In this document: in pieces, positions 52,213-63,329 of the stretch
How positions within the stretch are numbered: the stretch's first letter is position 1
How the letters are laid out: each line of letters begins with the position of its first letter
The notes under the pieces: generated by a model
The model's database searches: none
What the model saw: the letters and a program-made list of their open reading frames with translations, nothing else
Told to the model about the DNA's origin: nothing
Made by a program: the position numbers and the translations under genes
Assembly (NCBI GenBank): GCA_030710605.1
Contig: CP092884.1
Coordinates: 25,339,483-25,403,482 of the forward strand
Length of the DNA: 64,000 nucleotides
Source of the DNA: Cordylochernes scorpioides
Lineage: Eukaryota > Arthropoda > Arachnida > Pseudoscorpiones > Chernetidae
Direction: 5' to 3'

Positions 52213-52395
52213 TATAAACACAAGGTAATAAGACCAAATCCAAATAAATAAATAGTGTGTGACGTTTCAGTAACAGCGTTGTTACCATCTTCAGAAGATG
52301 GTAACAACGCTGTTACCGAAACGTCACACACTATTTATTTATTTGGATTTGGTCTTATTACCTTGTGTTTATAATCTACAATCCAAATTGTGCCT
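52213..52395. repeat. Near-perfect palindrome of a hammerhead variant
   Basis: Arms 52213-52295 and 52299-52380 with about 3 bp between. The minus strand has CTGAAGATGG, GGTAAC/GTTACC and a motif altered at one base (GAAACGTC has become GAAACGTC-like CTGAAACG). The plus arm keeps GAAACGTC but starts CAGAAGA. Confidence 0.8.
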
Positions 52396-52439
52396 CATCA
52401 ATAAGCCGCATTATATTGTATTATATATGTTTCTATTAA

Positions 52440-52700
52440 AAATAAAGAGGCCATATTATGACTAAAAGCACAAGTGTTTAGATAGCAGAACACGATCTGG
52501 TGGAACAGAAATCAACTAAACATTGATTTAACCTGTTCCCTGATATTTGGCCAACCCAATTTCTTGATAAATCAAGAAAAGCCATCCACGAACATGTTTC
52601 GCGCTGTTGGCCCTTGTCAGCGTGGAGCAGGCTGTACCACTGAGACCAAAAGTATTATTGGTCCCAGAGGCTTCTTGAGAAACCAAGAAATGGGTATTTA
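52440..52700 (-). mobile_element. PLE-family repeat B (copy 1)
   Basis: Shared with 62930-63160. On the minus strand it carries CTGACAAGGGCCAACAGCG then CGAAACATG, a hammerhead-like variant with GGC/GCG pairing, and TTTCTTGGTTTCTCAAGAAG. Confidence 0.65.
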
Positions 52701-52734
52701 AGGCCAAACTTGCGTAAATACGCTTAACACATGA

Positions 52735-52893
52735 AAAAATAATAGAAAAAAATAAAAGGTCATGTGTTGATATTAAAAATAAAGAAGGCTTATCCTGACC
52801 AAAACACAAAACTAAAGAACATGTGCTTTTGGTCAGGATATGCCTTCTTTATTTTTAATATCAACACCTGACCTTTTATTTTTCTATTATACA
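52735..52893. repeat. Foldback with about 69-bp arms
   Basis: AAAATAAAAGGTCATGTGTT against AACACCTGACCTTTTATTTT, with a loop of about 20 bp. MITE-like. Confidence 0.8.
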
Positions 52894-53150
52894 AGAAAAT
52901 AAGACCTAATCCAAATAATTTATTAGTGTGTGACGTTTCGGCAACAGCATTGTCACCATCATCAGAGAAGAGAGACAAAATAATAAATCTATTTTATTAA
53001 AATTTATTAAAAATATAACACATTTTTTTCTTTTGTCTCTGATAATGGTGACAATGCTGTGGCCCGAAACATCACACACTAATAAATTATTTAGATTAGG
53101 TCTCATTTTCTTGTATTATAATCTATAATCCAAATTGTGCTTTATCATTA
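52894..53150. repeat. PLE-derived foldback, second subfamily
   Basis: CAAGAAAATAAGACCTAATC arms. Minus core 52932-52972 (CTGATGATGG, GGTGAC-type helix, GAAACGTC); plus core 53038-53078 with GAAACATC. Confidence 0.75.
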
Positions 53151-53415
53151 TTTTTCTATTGTTTTTCCATAGGTTTCTATGCACTGCTGTAGAAGGGAAG
53201 AGATGCCAGAAAGCTTGTAGTACTACATGTATAATTGTGCTTACATATAGGAAGATGCAGAAAGAAGAAAAAGTAAGAGAGGAAAAAGGTCAGGCAGTTA
53301 AAAGGAATGAAAAGGCATGTCCTGAATCACTTCAAATGAATGTTTTTCATGTCTTTTCAATTATTTTAACTGCCTAACCATTTAGTCACTTCTTTAATAA
53401 CTTTTTATTTCATAA
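53151..53415. other. Non-coding spacer
   Basis: An 80-codon frame at 53135-53377 has no recognised similarity. Confidence 0.35.
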
Positions 53416-53419
53416 ATAA

Positions 53420-53585
53420 AAACACAAGGTAATAAGACCAAATCCAAATAAATAGTGTGTGATGTTTCGGTAACAGCGTTGTTACCGTCTTCAGACAAAA
53501 GTACTGAATGAATTTATTTATTTGGATTTGGTCTTATTACCTTGTGTTTATAATCTATAATTCTAATTGTGCCTTACCATTCATA
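53420..53585. repeat. PLE-derived foldback
   Basis: AAGACCAAATCCAAATAAAT arms. Minus core 53462-53496 with CTGAAGACGG, GGTAAC/GTTACC and GAAACATC. Confidence 0.75.
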
Positions 53586-53840
53586 CATTTAAGTTAATTT
53601 TTATGCAAATTCTGCCTAAAATTCTTGATTTTTCAGGAAGTCTCTAGGCATTTGGTTGACTTTTCCTAATTTATTAAGAAGATTCTTCATTTCGACTTAG
53701 AGCGCTATGTCCCCCAAGGGACACTTGCACTTTAGAGATAAACAAAAATTTTGAAAGAAAAGAAAAATATTTTAAATATGTACAGAATTAGTATGCAAGT
53801 TAGTTAGATGAAAGTTAAAAAAAAAATATATATATATATA
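53586..53840. other. Non-coding spacer
   Basis: AT-rich, with a TA microsatellite before the long repeat (53827-53840). Confidence 0.4.
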
Positions 53841-54456
53841 TGGTAATTTAAACCAACAACCCCATACTGTGTATATAACTTATAATAAGATTGTCATGTT
53901 GTATATAGAGACACATCTATAAATAATTATGCGCATGATTAATCTGTGTCATCGCATCGCCCTATGTAATGTAATTTGTACAAAGTGGATAAATAAATAA
54001 AATCTGTAATAGATTTAAGAGTTGAGCTAGGGCAGAGATCGAACATATAGTATTGCCAAAACAACAGAGTTTAAAGATGGAAGTCATAAATCAGGTAGAT
54101 TCACAGTTCCCACGACAGGCCACCCACACTGTCACATGTGGTGGAATGCAGAGACCCCTCTCACACCTGGACAGGTAAAGGCGCCCTTTCTCAAACGCCC
54201 CTGTCACATAAGGTCACCCCGTCTTTAACCTATAAATCATCACCTTACAGTGACTTGACAGCTCAGTACAGTTCAGTACAGTTGAGTTTAGTTCACCCTT
54301 AGTGCAAGCCGCGTCGGTCGTATGTTATGTCGATCTCATCCAACATGTAGTTAGGAAGAACTCGTCTATCTCCATCTTTTCGCTCCTTAGCTCAACTTTT
54401 ATCTGTTACGGGACTTTCTTAGTGCAACTGTGTCTTCGTTTTTTGTGTGGATATCC
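53841..54456. repeat. Long direct repeat, left copy (possible LTR)
   Basis: Contains GTACAGTTCAGTACAGTTGA-type short repeats near 54268 and a CT-rich stretch. It keeps the intact Helitron target (ATAAATAATTATG at about 53924). Confidence 0.75.
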
Positions 54457-54753
54457 CCAGCTTTCCACTCTGCCTCGACCACGACTGCCTGTATTTTGTG
54501 AGAACTTTTAAAGGTCTTCCAAGGTGCAGAGAGGTACTGGAAAACTCTACATCCTGACTGTTCCTCTCGGTCAACACAGTACAAAAAGAGCTACCAGGAC
54601 TTCAACATTATTTCAGTAGTCGACAGGATCTCTACAAAAGCTACTGGAATTCTCAACTCATTACATGAGTCGACAGGATTCTCTCATCACAGATAAGTCG
54701 ACATCAAACTCAACAAATCATTACATGAGTCGACAGGATGACCAAAACGAAGG

Positions 54754-55251
54754 ATGACACAACGAAGAGGTAAGAAGACCGTTCAGATAGGAAGCGAGAA
54801 AGAGCAAAGATGGAGGAACAAGCCCGCCATACCAACGAAACGACAAAGCAATCTCTCCCCCCAACAAGAGACGATATTTACGGAAGAAACGCCGCCCCAA
54901 CGGACTTCCGCATACCCGCTAACCGATCGCCAACGTCGGGAGCAAGCTGACTGCGCCAACGACAGCCCCGATATTCCCGCAAGTCATGGAAACCGAGCAG
55001 CGATGTGGCCCAAACCCTGTGACAAGTTCCACACCTTCGACTTGACATCGTCGAGACAATGCTCAAGGCAACAAGCCACAATCAACTTCACAGAAGCTAC
55101 AAGCGTCTACAAGCTCTACATGGAGCGTCTTCAACGTCAGCAGGAATACAAGCCAAGACCAAGTTTCCTGACTGAACTTTCACACAACTGTAAGTTTTTA
55201 AAAAAACCTACCTTAACTTTATCCTCAAGTTCAAAACTTGATTCCCTATAA
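54754..55251 (+). CDS. Unidentified 165-codon open frame in the LARD-like element
   Basis: Hydrophilic, Arg/Gln/Pro/Ser-rich (TQRRGKKTVQIGSEKEQRWR at the start; LYMERLQRQQEYKPRPSFL near the end). No family recognised. It may be a degenerate gag-like frame or chance in a GC-richer patch. Three copies of CATGAGTCGACAGGAT-type sequence precede it (54664-54740). Confidence 0.35.
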   Translation: MTQRRGKKTVQIGSEKEQRWRNKPAIPTKRQSNLSPQQETIFTEETPPQRTSAYPLTDRQRREQADCANDSPDIPASHGNRAAMWPKPCDKFHTFDLTSSRQCSRQQATINFTEATSVYKLYMERLQRQQEYKPRPSFLTELSHNCKFLKKPTLTLSSSSKLDSL

Positions 55252-58200
55252 ATTTTGTATTTATATTTTCACTTTAAGCATTTTAAAATCAATTTTTACC
55301 TTTTTTATACCATTTTTTAAATCAATTTTTAAAACTTTCACATTTTCATTGATCAAATTTACTTTAATTTTTAATCAGATTATAAATTTCAAGTTATTAC
55401 TCTCAATTTTACTTTAAAAAAAAAAAAATTCGCCCATCACGCATTTTTACTAATTTACTAATCTTACATGCCTTTCCTAAATTTACCTAAAATGGCATTA
55501 TCCAAAGCTACGACTTGAAAAAAAAAAAAAATCATTATTATTATTTTTTAAAAAAATCTCATTCATCATAATTCTCAACTTATTTTTGTTTTACTTATTA
55601 GCTATCTTTATATCAAAAGACCAATATCTTTATCAATTCTTAAAATTTGGTAATGTTCACCATTTTAAGTAAGCGCCCAATTCAAATTATTGGTAACTCT
55701 CACGACATTGCCCTTTTATAAGAATCATTTTAATTATCATAATCAATAATTTAAAAAGTATATTCAAATTTTAAATATAAATTAACATAGGTGAAACGCA
55801 TTTTTTTTAATTGCAAAAATCGGAAGATACAATATCTTCAAAAACACCACTAGGGAAAACAACTATCTTTCCCAAAACAAGTTAGGAATAAAGATTCACT
55901 CCACTTCACCGCCAGTAGCTAATTTAAGTCACAGCCTTCCAAAACGATTACAATCGTTAATATTCGAGAATAAATACACTCCCTCATCTTTCCTTTTACA
56001 TGCATATTTAATCATTAACAAATCTCTCTCAACAAACGTTACAACACCCTCGCATCACTATCTCAAATTGGCAACAATTATTAGTGCGCGACTCAACACA
56101 CAAATCCAATTTCGAGCTCCACTTAGCTCTATATCGTCGCCACAATAAAATAATTTCACATTAAGCGTGCCACATCCACTAACAGTCAAATATTCTCTCG
56201 ATGTGTTTCATACAACAACCACCCATGACTTTATTAAATTTGTTATTCATGGTGAAACAGGTTAGATTTTGTACCAAACTAAGACTTCACATGACACCTT
56301 TTTATTCACATTTCTCACTTCGTGTCACAGTGCCACACCACAAAACTTTTTCACTTTTCAGGCCAAAGACGCCCTTCACGCCTGTGACACCACAATTCAC
56401 CCCAAAACGTGTCTACGTCGAAAGTCATATCTTTCACTCACTTCTAGCCTGAAATCATCGTATAACAATTTTACTAAGTCTAAACTGATTTCGAGACACA
56501 ACACTTACGAACATCGAGAAAACTATATTTTCAAATAGGCAAGAAAATTGCCAAACTTCAACAAAAGAAGAGAGAGAAAGTCAGTTTCAAGTAAGACAGA
56601 AAATAAACACCCCGCACGTGACCACCCCAAAAATAGAATTTCCGTAAAAAAAAAAGGGGGGGGGAAGTGGACGCCCTTTATGACGTCGCTCCCTTGGTCA
56701 CTACTATCTTTTGAGAATATCTTTGGACATGCCCTCTCTTCCCCCTCAAGGCAGATCTTCTTGACCGCTAGCTTCATGACGCCATTTTGAACACATGTGT
56801 CACACTACTCATTTAGATTTCCTCGAGAATCTCACAAATCTCACCAACGAGATATCACAACACAACATACTTTAAACATTTTACATGTTAATTGATAACA
56901 CCAATTAAAACAATTTGGTTAAGTCTTATATAGACTTTTTAACGCGAAAGAGAAATCATTCTCTACATACCAGCATTGAGGACAAACGAAGAGATCATTT
57001 CACATATTCCCAGTTTCAGAGTCATAGAAACACCAATGTTTACCAATGGGATATAATCTAGTCACACACCACAACTGTAACTTTTCGTCAAAAGAGACAA
57101 TTTTTGTTCAATTTTACACTACTTAAAATTTATCCAATCATTAATAACCTTCAATTATATTATAAATTTTGTATAAAATCTTGAATAATTATTCTTATTC
57201 TTACCTTTCAATTATATAAACAAATTTTTTAATCCAACATTTAAAAAAAAAAAAACCTTTAATCAAATTTACTTTTATTTATCATGATATTATTTTAGTA
57301 TTTTAAAACATCTAATTGTTTCAAAAATTATTTTTATTTTATTATTTATTATATAATTTATATATTACAGGTTTAATTTTGTCCACTTACACTTTTTGTA
57401 CCCGCAATCATATTTCTATATTTCTATTCACTATATTTTATTTGTTTAAATACCTTTATTATCTGACAAAGTTTATCATCCACTATCGGGCATCTACAAC
57501 AATCGTTTTCAACAATCATATTCTTTAACCAATCCCCTATATTTTTCATCACTATCTTTTCAGTCATTGCGTCACGTCAATGTAGAAAAACGACAGCACT
57601 GCTTGACAATTTATTTTTTGATTTCGTAATTCAACAAACGCCTTGAACACAGTTCCCCAGACTTACAAATCCAAACTTCTGGTCTGAACAAGCTTCAAGA
57701 GTTTATTTCATTTCATCCGCAGAGCAAATCACCAACGCATACACAAAGCGTTCACTTTTTTCAACTTTCAACTTTTTTTTTCAGCTCTAGCGGACCACAT
57801 TCAACCTTTGATTTCGAGTCAAGTCAGATCACCTACTGTCGCTACAATTCTACTTATCGCATGGCTCTATTTCACTCCTTTTCAATCATATTAATAAGCA
57901 ACTTTTCTTCAACAACTTTTCAACCCAATAACACTACAATTGTGACAAAGCACTGTTACCCTATACAGGATCACAGGTGAAACATTGCCTAGGAAGACGC
58001 TCAAGTCCATATCCTCGCTTTGCACCTGGACCTAAGTATTTGATTGCATGTGTAAATCTCACAATTGCTTATTCTTTAACTATTAACCCTGTCCAACGCC
58101 CACCAATATTCTCTTAGAATGTGAATTTTTATGTCATCATTTTATTTTAATCATCTTTTTTGTTAATCACACAAAATGTCATTTTTATTTCACTTTTATA

Positions 58201-58344
58201 TATCCAACAAATATCATCTTGTTATAGCCCTTTTTAACCCTCACAGTTTAAATTAATTAAAAGAAATTTTAATTACTTACCTGTGTTAGAGAGGCTTTAC
58301 CCGCTTAAACCCGGATAAACCCTTTCACTCCCGGGGCCCATCTA
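55252..58344. other. Non-coding interior of the LARD-like element
   Basis: T- and A-rich, pyrimidine-biased plus strand, no supported genes. A G-run GGGGGGGG lies at about 56656. Confidence 0.45.
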
Positions 58345-59810
58345 TGGTAATTTAAACCAACAACCCCATACTGTGTATATAACTTATAATAAGATTGTCA
58401 TGTTGTATATAGAGACACATCTATAAATAACTAGCGGACGTACCCGGCTTCGCCCGAGGTTTTACCCGAGTAAAGGTTTGTCTAACGAACATCTGTTAAA
58501 ACAATTCTCTATAAACTTATAAAAAAAAGATATATTTCGATAATTTGAAACTCGTAAATTTGAATCTCTCGATAAAGTGAACATTTTTTCCCGGTCCCTG
58601 TGAGCCGTGTCATCCTGAATTTTGTCTTCCATAATTTTCTACATTACAAAATCATCGTTTTATCTAGTGAACATATTTTCCCGGTCCCTTGAAAAATATT
58701 CGATAAGTTGAATAAAATCATGGTCGTGAATCTCTCGATAAAGTGATTATTTTTTCCCGGTCCCTGTGTGCCGTGTCATCCTGAATTTTGTCTTTCCTAA
58801 TTTTCTACATTACAAAATCATCGTTTTATCTACATATTTTCCCGGTCCCTTGAAAAATACTCGATAAGTTGAATAGAATCATGGTCGTTTATGGAAGATG
58901 GACGTAGTTCCCGGAGGTTACCCGCCCCCCCCAGCGCCAGGACCTCTTGATCCCTCTGATTGGCCGGCGGCCGGACGGGGGTGGGGGGGAGGGGGGGCTC
59001 TTGATCCCTCTGATTGGTCGGTGGGAACTTGGACTGTCCAATGGCCGGCGGCCGGACGGGGGGGCAGACCTAAGCCTGAGGTGGCGTTGCTTGCGAGTTA
59101 AAGCTACAAATCTGCAAATAACTCTAAGGATATTAAAGATATTCAAGAAATTATTTTTCGTAAACCTTTCCGGGGATACACCTAATAATACCCCAAAATT
59201 TCACGGCGATTGGATGTATGGTTTTTGAATCCATAGAGGACACACACACACACAGACATTCAATTTTATATATATATAGATTATGCGCATGATTAATCTG
59301 TGTCATCGCATCGCCCTATGTAATGTAATTTGTACAAAGTGGATAAATAAATAAAATCTGTAATAGATTTAAGAGTTGAGCTAGGGCAGAGATCGAACAT
59401 ATAGTATTGCCAAAACAACAGAGTCTAAAGATGGAAGTCATAAATCAGGTAGATTCACAGTTCCCACGACAGGCCACCCACACTGTCACATGTGGTGGAA
59501 TGCAGAGACCCCTCTCACACCTGGACAGGTAAAGGCGCCCTTTCTCAAACGCCCCTGTCACATAAGGTCACCCCGTCTTTAACCTATAAATCATCACCTT
59601 ACAGTGACTTGACAGCTCAGTACAGTTCAGTACAGTTGAGTTTAGTTCACCCTTAGTGCAAGCCGCGTCGGTCGTATGTTATGTCGATCTCATCCAACAT
59701 GTAGTTAGGAAGAACTCGTCTATCTCCATCTTTTCGCTCCTTAGCTCAACTTTTATCTGTTACGGGACTTTCTTAGTGCAACTGTGTCTTCGTTTTTTGT
59801 GTGGATATCC
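58345..59810. repeat. Long direct repeat, right copy, with Helitron inside
   Basis: 58345-58430 plus 59281-59810 equal 53841-54456. Confidence 0.8.
58431..59280 (-). mobile_element. Non-autonomous Helitron (copy 1)
   Basis: Minus strand: 5' TCTATATATATA and 3' ending GTACGTCCGCTAG, with a hairpin (GGGCGAAGCC type) just before, and insertion between A (58430) and T (59281) without duplication. All are Helitron hallmarks. It holds a GC-rich core (58920-59070) with repeated TTGATCCCTCTGATTGG. Confidence 0.88.
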
Positions 59811-60489
59811 TTTGAGAACTTGCTTTCTCGACAATCAATTCAAGTAGTTGTCTAACGTACATTTCTGTCAGTAATACTTTGTCGCCGAATTTTTCTTGTA
59901 GAGCTTCTATGGCCTTTGCATAATTGGCCTCGGTGACGGTATACCCTTCCAGAAATTTTTGAGCTCTGGAACCCTTGGTCACTGCTTGGTGGAGGTAATG
60001 GAACTTGTCCACATCGCTTAAGGTATCGTCCTTATGAATTCTCTCGAACTCCCCCCACCATGGCAACCATTCCTTCAAGGTTCCGCTGAACTTCAAGAGT
60101 TCCAACTTGGGCAATTTGCATATCCTCTTTTCCGATAATGCAGAAGTAGAGCCATCTCTTTCCCGCTGATTCGTTGCGATGGAATCCAACGCGTCTTGTA
60201 CCTCCACCTCCATTCTGGTCAGCATACGCTCATACACATCGCAGCCTTCCAATTCTGCTGAGACTAGGTCTTCTGAGGCCTCCTCTTCTAAAAGTAAGGT
60301 CTCGATCTTTCCATTCAAAGCCTTTACTCTCTGCTTCAAATCTTTTAGCTGCTCGTGTAAAGCTAATATTTCCTTTCTATTCAAAGGATCATCCTCTATT
60401 ATCCTTTTGATTTCGACCACCTTCTTCGTCATCAATCCTCTGAGAGGAGATCTCATCTTCCTTAGGTTTTCCATCTTCTCTAGGATCAC
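59811..60489 (-). CDS. BEL/Pao gag, C-terminally truncated
   Basis: About 226 residues from MILEKMENLRKMRSPLRG. Coiled coil (about 25-75: ILALHEQLKDLKQRVKALNG), then DUF1759: KLPKLELLKFSGTLKEWLPW, FHYLHQAVTKGSRAQ and ALQEKFGDKVLL. Capsid role in the particle. It breaks off where it meets the long direct repeat; the last residues of the open frame (to 59773) come from the neighbour. A third BEL lineage in this window. Confidence 0.9.
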
Positions 60490-60717
60490 GTCCGGCTCAC
60501 CAATTTGTTAAGTCTTTGTGTTATTTCCAAGAATGACTACCAGTCATTAGAATCCCAGAGAAAGATCACTCTCAGCCTTTCTAAATAATATTTAACTTTA
60601 TTTTCTAATATGCAAATCCGAAATCTCAAAAGGCTCTATTTACATATGTACAGTTCACAATGTTTCTTTGACTTTATCTTATTTGACTTGATCCTCTTTG
60701 ACCTTGACTTCAAATTT

Positions 60718-60845
60718 ATCTTTGTAACTGTCTGGACAGGGTTCTTCTTTATCTACTTTCACTTTGGAACTGTCTGGACAGGGTTCTTCTTTATCTACTT
60801 TCACTTTGGAACTGTCTGGACAGGGTTCTTCTTCTTCTTTGAACC
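60718..60845. repeat. Tandem 42-bp repeat in the BEL LTR
   Basis: Three units of ACTGTCTGGACAGGGTTCTT plus CTTTATCTACTTTCACTTTGG. Confidence 0.9.
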
Positions 60846-62033
60846 TATACCTTCTCTTCCGCCTTACTTACTTCTACTCTTTTCTATTCTTACTTCGATC
60901 CACCTTCCGCCACTTCTTACTTTGATTTAACACTTTCAACTTCTTCTTATTCAACCTTCAACTTCTTGAACTTTATCCTTTCAACTTCTTGATCTTTAGC
61001 CTGTTGACTTTAACTTTACTTCCCCGACCCTATCTTCCTCTCAGCGACTATCTCCGTTCAAATACCTTCTTCTCCCTCGCGCGCCCCCTCGCCTTCTATC
61101 TACCTTCTTTTATATAGTTGAAAACTGTCACGTGGGCGCACTCTGTGGTGCTTTTGCGGCGCATCCCGTGGCTCGCGCCATCTAGAGCCGCTTTCCCCAA
61201 CCATTCTTAACAATATGCATTTATTTAAGGAGCGACCCGCTCCAACACAATAGTTACAAAAACCAAAAAGCAAGTGGGGGGGGGCAAAGGTGGTGTGATC
61301 GTAGCCAACCAATAGGAGAGCGCCATTCCAAAAAAAAAAGCAAACGGTGACAGAGATGAAAAATTATTAAGAACGCATGACGCTCGTAACTGTATATAGA
61401 ATATATAAAAGTGAATGTATGTGTGTGTGTCTGTCCTTTATGCCTGACCAAACCACTCATTGGAACGCCATGAAACTTTGGGAAGTTATTTAGTATAGTA
61501 CTGGCAAGGTTTTTGAAAATTAATTTCTTGAATATCCTTAGAGTTATTTGCAGATTTGTAGATTTAACTCGAAAGCAGCGCCCCCATTGCGACGATGATA
61601 ACAAGTTTTTTTATCTATAAGTTTTATTATCACTAAGTTTATTATCTTAAAGATTATTTATCAAAAGTAAGATTTTCTACCTATTAATTGCGCACAAGTC
61701 AAAGTTAGTTTTATCATTTATCTACAACATATATATTGGAAGAATAGATAAAATGATGATTTTGTAATGTAGAAAATTAGGAAAGACAAAATTCAGGATG
61801 ACACGGCAATTTATTTGAGACAAGAATAATGATACAATTCCAAGGCAAAGATACTATTCCTTTAACTTCCAATTACCGAGGGAACCAATTAATATTGATT
61901 TTATTCAACTTATCGAGTATTTTTCAAGGGACCGGGAAAAAATGTTCACTTTATCGAGAGATTCAAATTTAGGAGTTTCAAATTATCAAAATATATCTAT
62001 TATTTTTTTTTTAATAAGTTTATAGAGAATTTT

Positions 62034-62688
62034 TCTTCAAATAAAAGACACTTCGGCCAGTGAATCTTTTTATTGTCTCGACGTTTCGACAAAAATCTTT
62101 TGTCCTTGTCAGGAGCGAACAAAAATTAAAACATTAGGCAAAGCGTTAGAAATTATTCTAAGGCTGCAAGGGCGTTCTCACGCGATATTCAAAATTTTGT
62201 ACAACATCTAAACCACGAGTCAAAAACAAATATTTAACTCACAAAAGACTATGATCTTTTAAATAAATTATTCAAATATTTATAATGAGAAATTATAAAA
62301 CAAAAATAAATATAAAAAATCAAATAATATTTACAAAGATTTTACAATAGTATAAATAAATCTATTTCTATTATGTACAATTTATACCTACCATTTTAAC
62401 TAATCTTTAAATTTAAAAACGAATTGTACTGTTGCGGAATATCTTCAAATATATTTATAGATCTTTTCCCCATTTCCCGTGATACCCATCCCTCTAAAAA
62501 TGATCTTTCTTTTTTAAATTTTATATTCCTATGAAATATCTCAATATCATTCCAATTTGGCCTATGTCCTGAATATAATGCATGTTCCCCAATTTTGCTT
62601 AACGCCCTTCTCCCCATTAAACCCTGTTTTTGTCGAAACGTCGAGACAATAAAAAGATTCACTGGCCGAAGTGTCTTTTATTTGAAGA
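62034..62688 (-). mobile_element. Mini-PLE with long inverted ends
   Basis: About 58-bp inverted termini (TCTTCAAATAAAAGACACTT against its complement) carrying TTGTCGAAACGTCGAGACAA, with a CTGACAAGGAC-type hammerhead variant on the minus strand near 62090-62120. The interior codes for a GIY-YIG C-terminal part. Confidence 0.82.
62396..62662 (-). pseudogene. PLE GIY-YIG C-terminal fragment
   Basis: SKIGEHALYSGHRPNWNDIE then FHRNIKFKKERSFLEGWVSR matches the C-terminal half of PLE GIY-YIG nucleases (H-x-GH, then the catalytic Glu helix). RT and the GIY-YIG start are absent. The first residues come from the terminal repeat. Confidence 0.8.
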
Positions 62689-62808
62689 ATATGAATGCCG
62701 GCCAGGCAGCCTCTATCTTTACAATTTATAGAGAATTGTTTTAACAAATGTTCGTTAGACAAACCTTTACTCGGGTAAAACCCGGGCGAAGCCGGGTACA
62801 TCCGCTAG

Positions 62809-63300
62809 TATATATAGAAAAAGAAACTCTTCCCTCAGCTAATTGTCTTTTATTTATAATTTTACCAAAGGGATTATAATATTAATAGTTATATATAAAT
62901 AATAAAAAAATCATATCCTGAACAAGAGCACATGAACTTTTTAGATAGCAGAGTGCCATCTAGTTGAACAGAAATCAACTAAACGTTGACTTAGCCTGTT
63001 CCCTGATAATTTGCTCAACCTATTTTCTTGATTAATCAAGAAAAGCCTTCCACGAAAGTGCTTCAGGCTGTTGGCCCTCATCAGCATGGTGCATGCTGTA
63101 CCACTGCGACCAAAAATGTTTTGGTCCCAGAGGCTTCCTGAGAAACCAAGAAAAATTATCATTTTAAAAATATTTTTCATTATTTTTTAACAAAAAATTA
63201 TATATTTAATTTTTAATTAAAAGGCATTTATTAGATCAAAATATCATTTATTTTACCAATATTTCAGTTGGCTGAACGCCAACCTTTATCAAGGTATTAT
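62809..63300. repeat. PLE-family repeat B (copy 2) and PLE terminus
   Basis: 62930-63160 matches 52440-52700. 63236-63300 matches the PLE terminus at 9010-9070 (CCAATATTTCAGTTGGCTGA). No gene. Confidence 0.65.
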
Positions 63301-63329
63301 AACATATTATCTTGTCCTTGTCTTTATTG

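Larger units (their letters stand above)
53841..59810. mobile_element. Long direct-repeat element, LARD-like
   Basis: Direct repeats at 53841-54456 (616 bp) and 58345-59810 (616 bp once the 850-bp Helitron is removed), both starting TGGTAATTTAAACC, nearly identical. The interior (54457-58344) is about 3.9 kb, AT-rich and without retroelement proteins. This fits a large non-coding retrotransposon derivative. The exact LTR end is unknown, because the right copy is cut at 59810 by a BEL fragment and neither ends in CA there. Confidence 0.6.
59811..61247 (-). mobile_element. BEL/Pao 5' fragment (LTR and gag)
   Basis: The LTR at 60506-61247 (742 bp; minus strand TGTTGGAGCGGG to TTAACA) is followed by a PBS-like TGGTGAGCCGG and the gag start. 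The element ends abruptly at 59810 inside gag. Confidence 0.88.
61391..62808 (+). mobile_element. Helitron (copy 2) with PLE inside
   Basis: Same family as 58431-59280 on the plus strand: AT-rich 5' start, GTGTGTCTGTCC, and 3' CGGGCGAAGCCGGG hairpin then CCGCTAG at 62808. Interrupted by 62034-62688. Confidence 0.82.

Noticed and set aside
54302-54511. Conserved small ORF, repeated at 59656-59847
   Set aside because: Conserved only because the long direct repeat is duplicated.
56201-57528. Several short ORFs in the LARD-like interior
   Set aside because: No domain, low complexity, overlapping in several frames.
58898-59146. GC-rich coding exon
   Set aside because: Lies inside the Helitron; low-complexity repeat of CTTGATCCCTCTGATTGG with frames on both strands.
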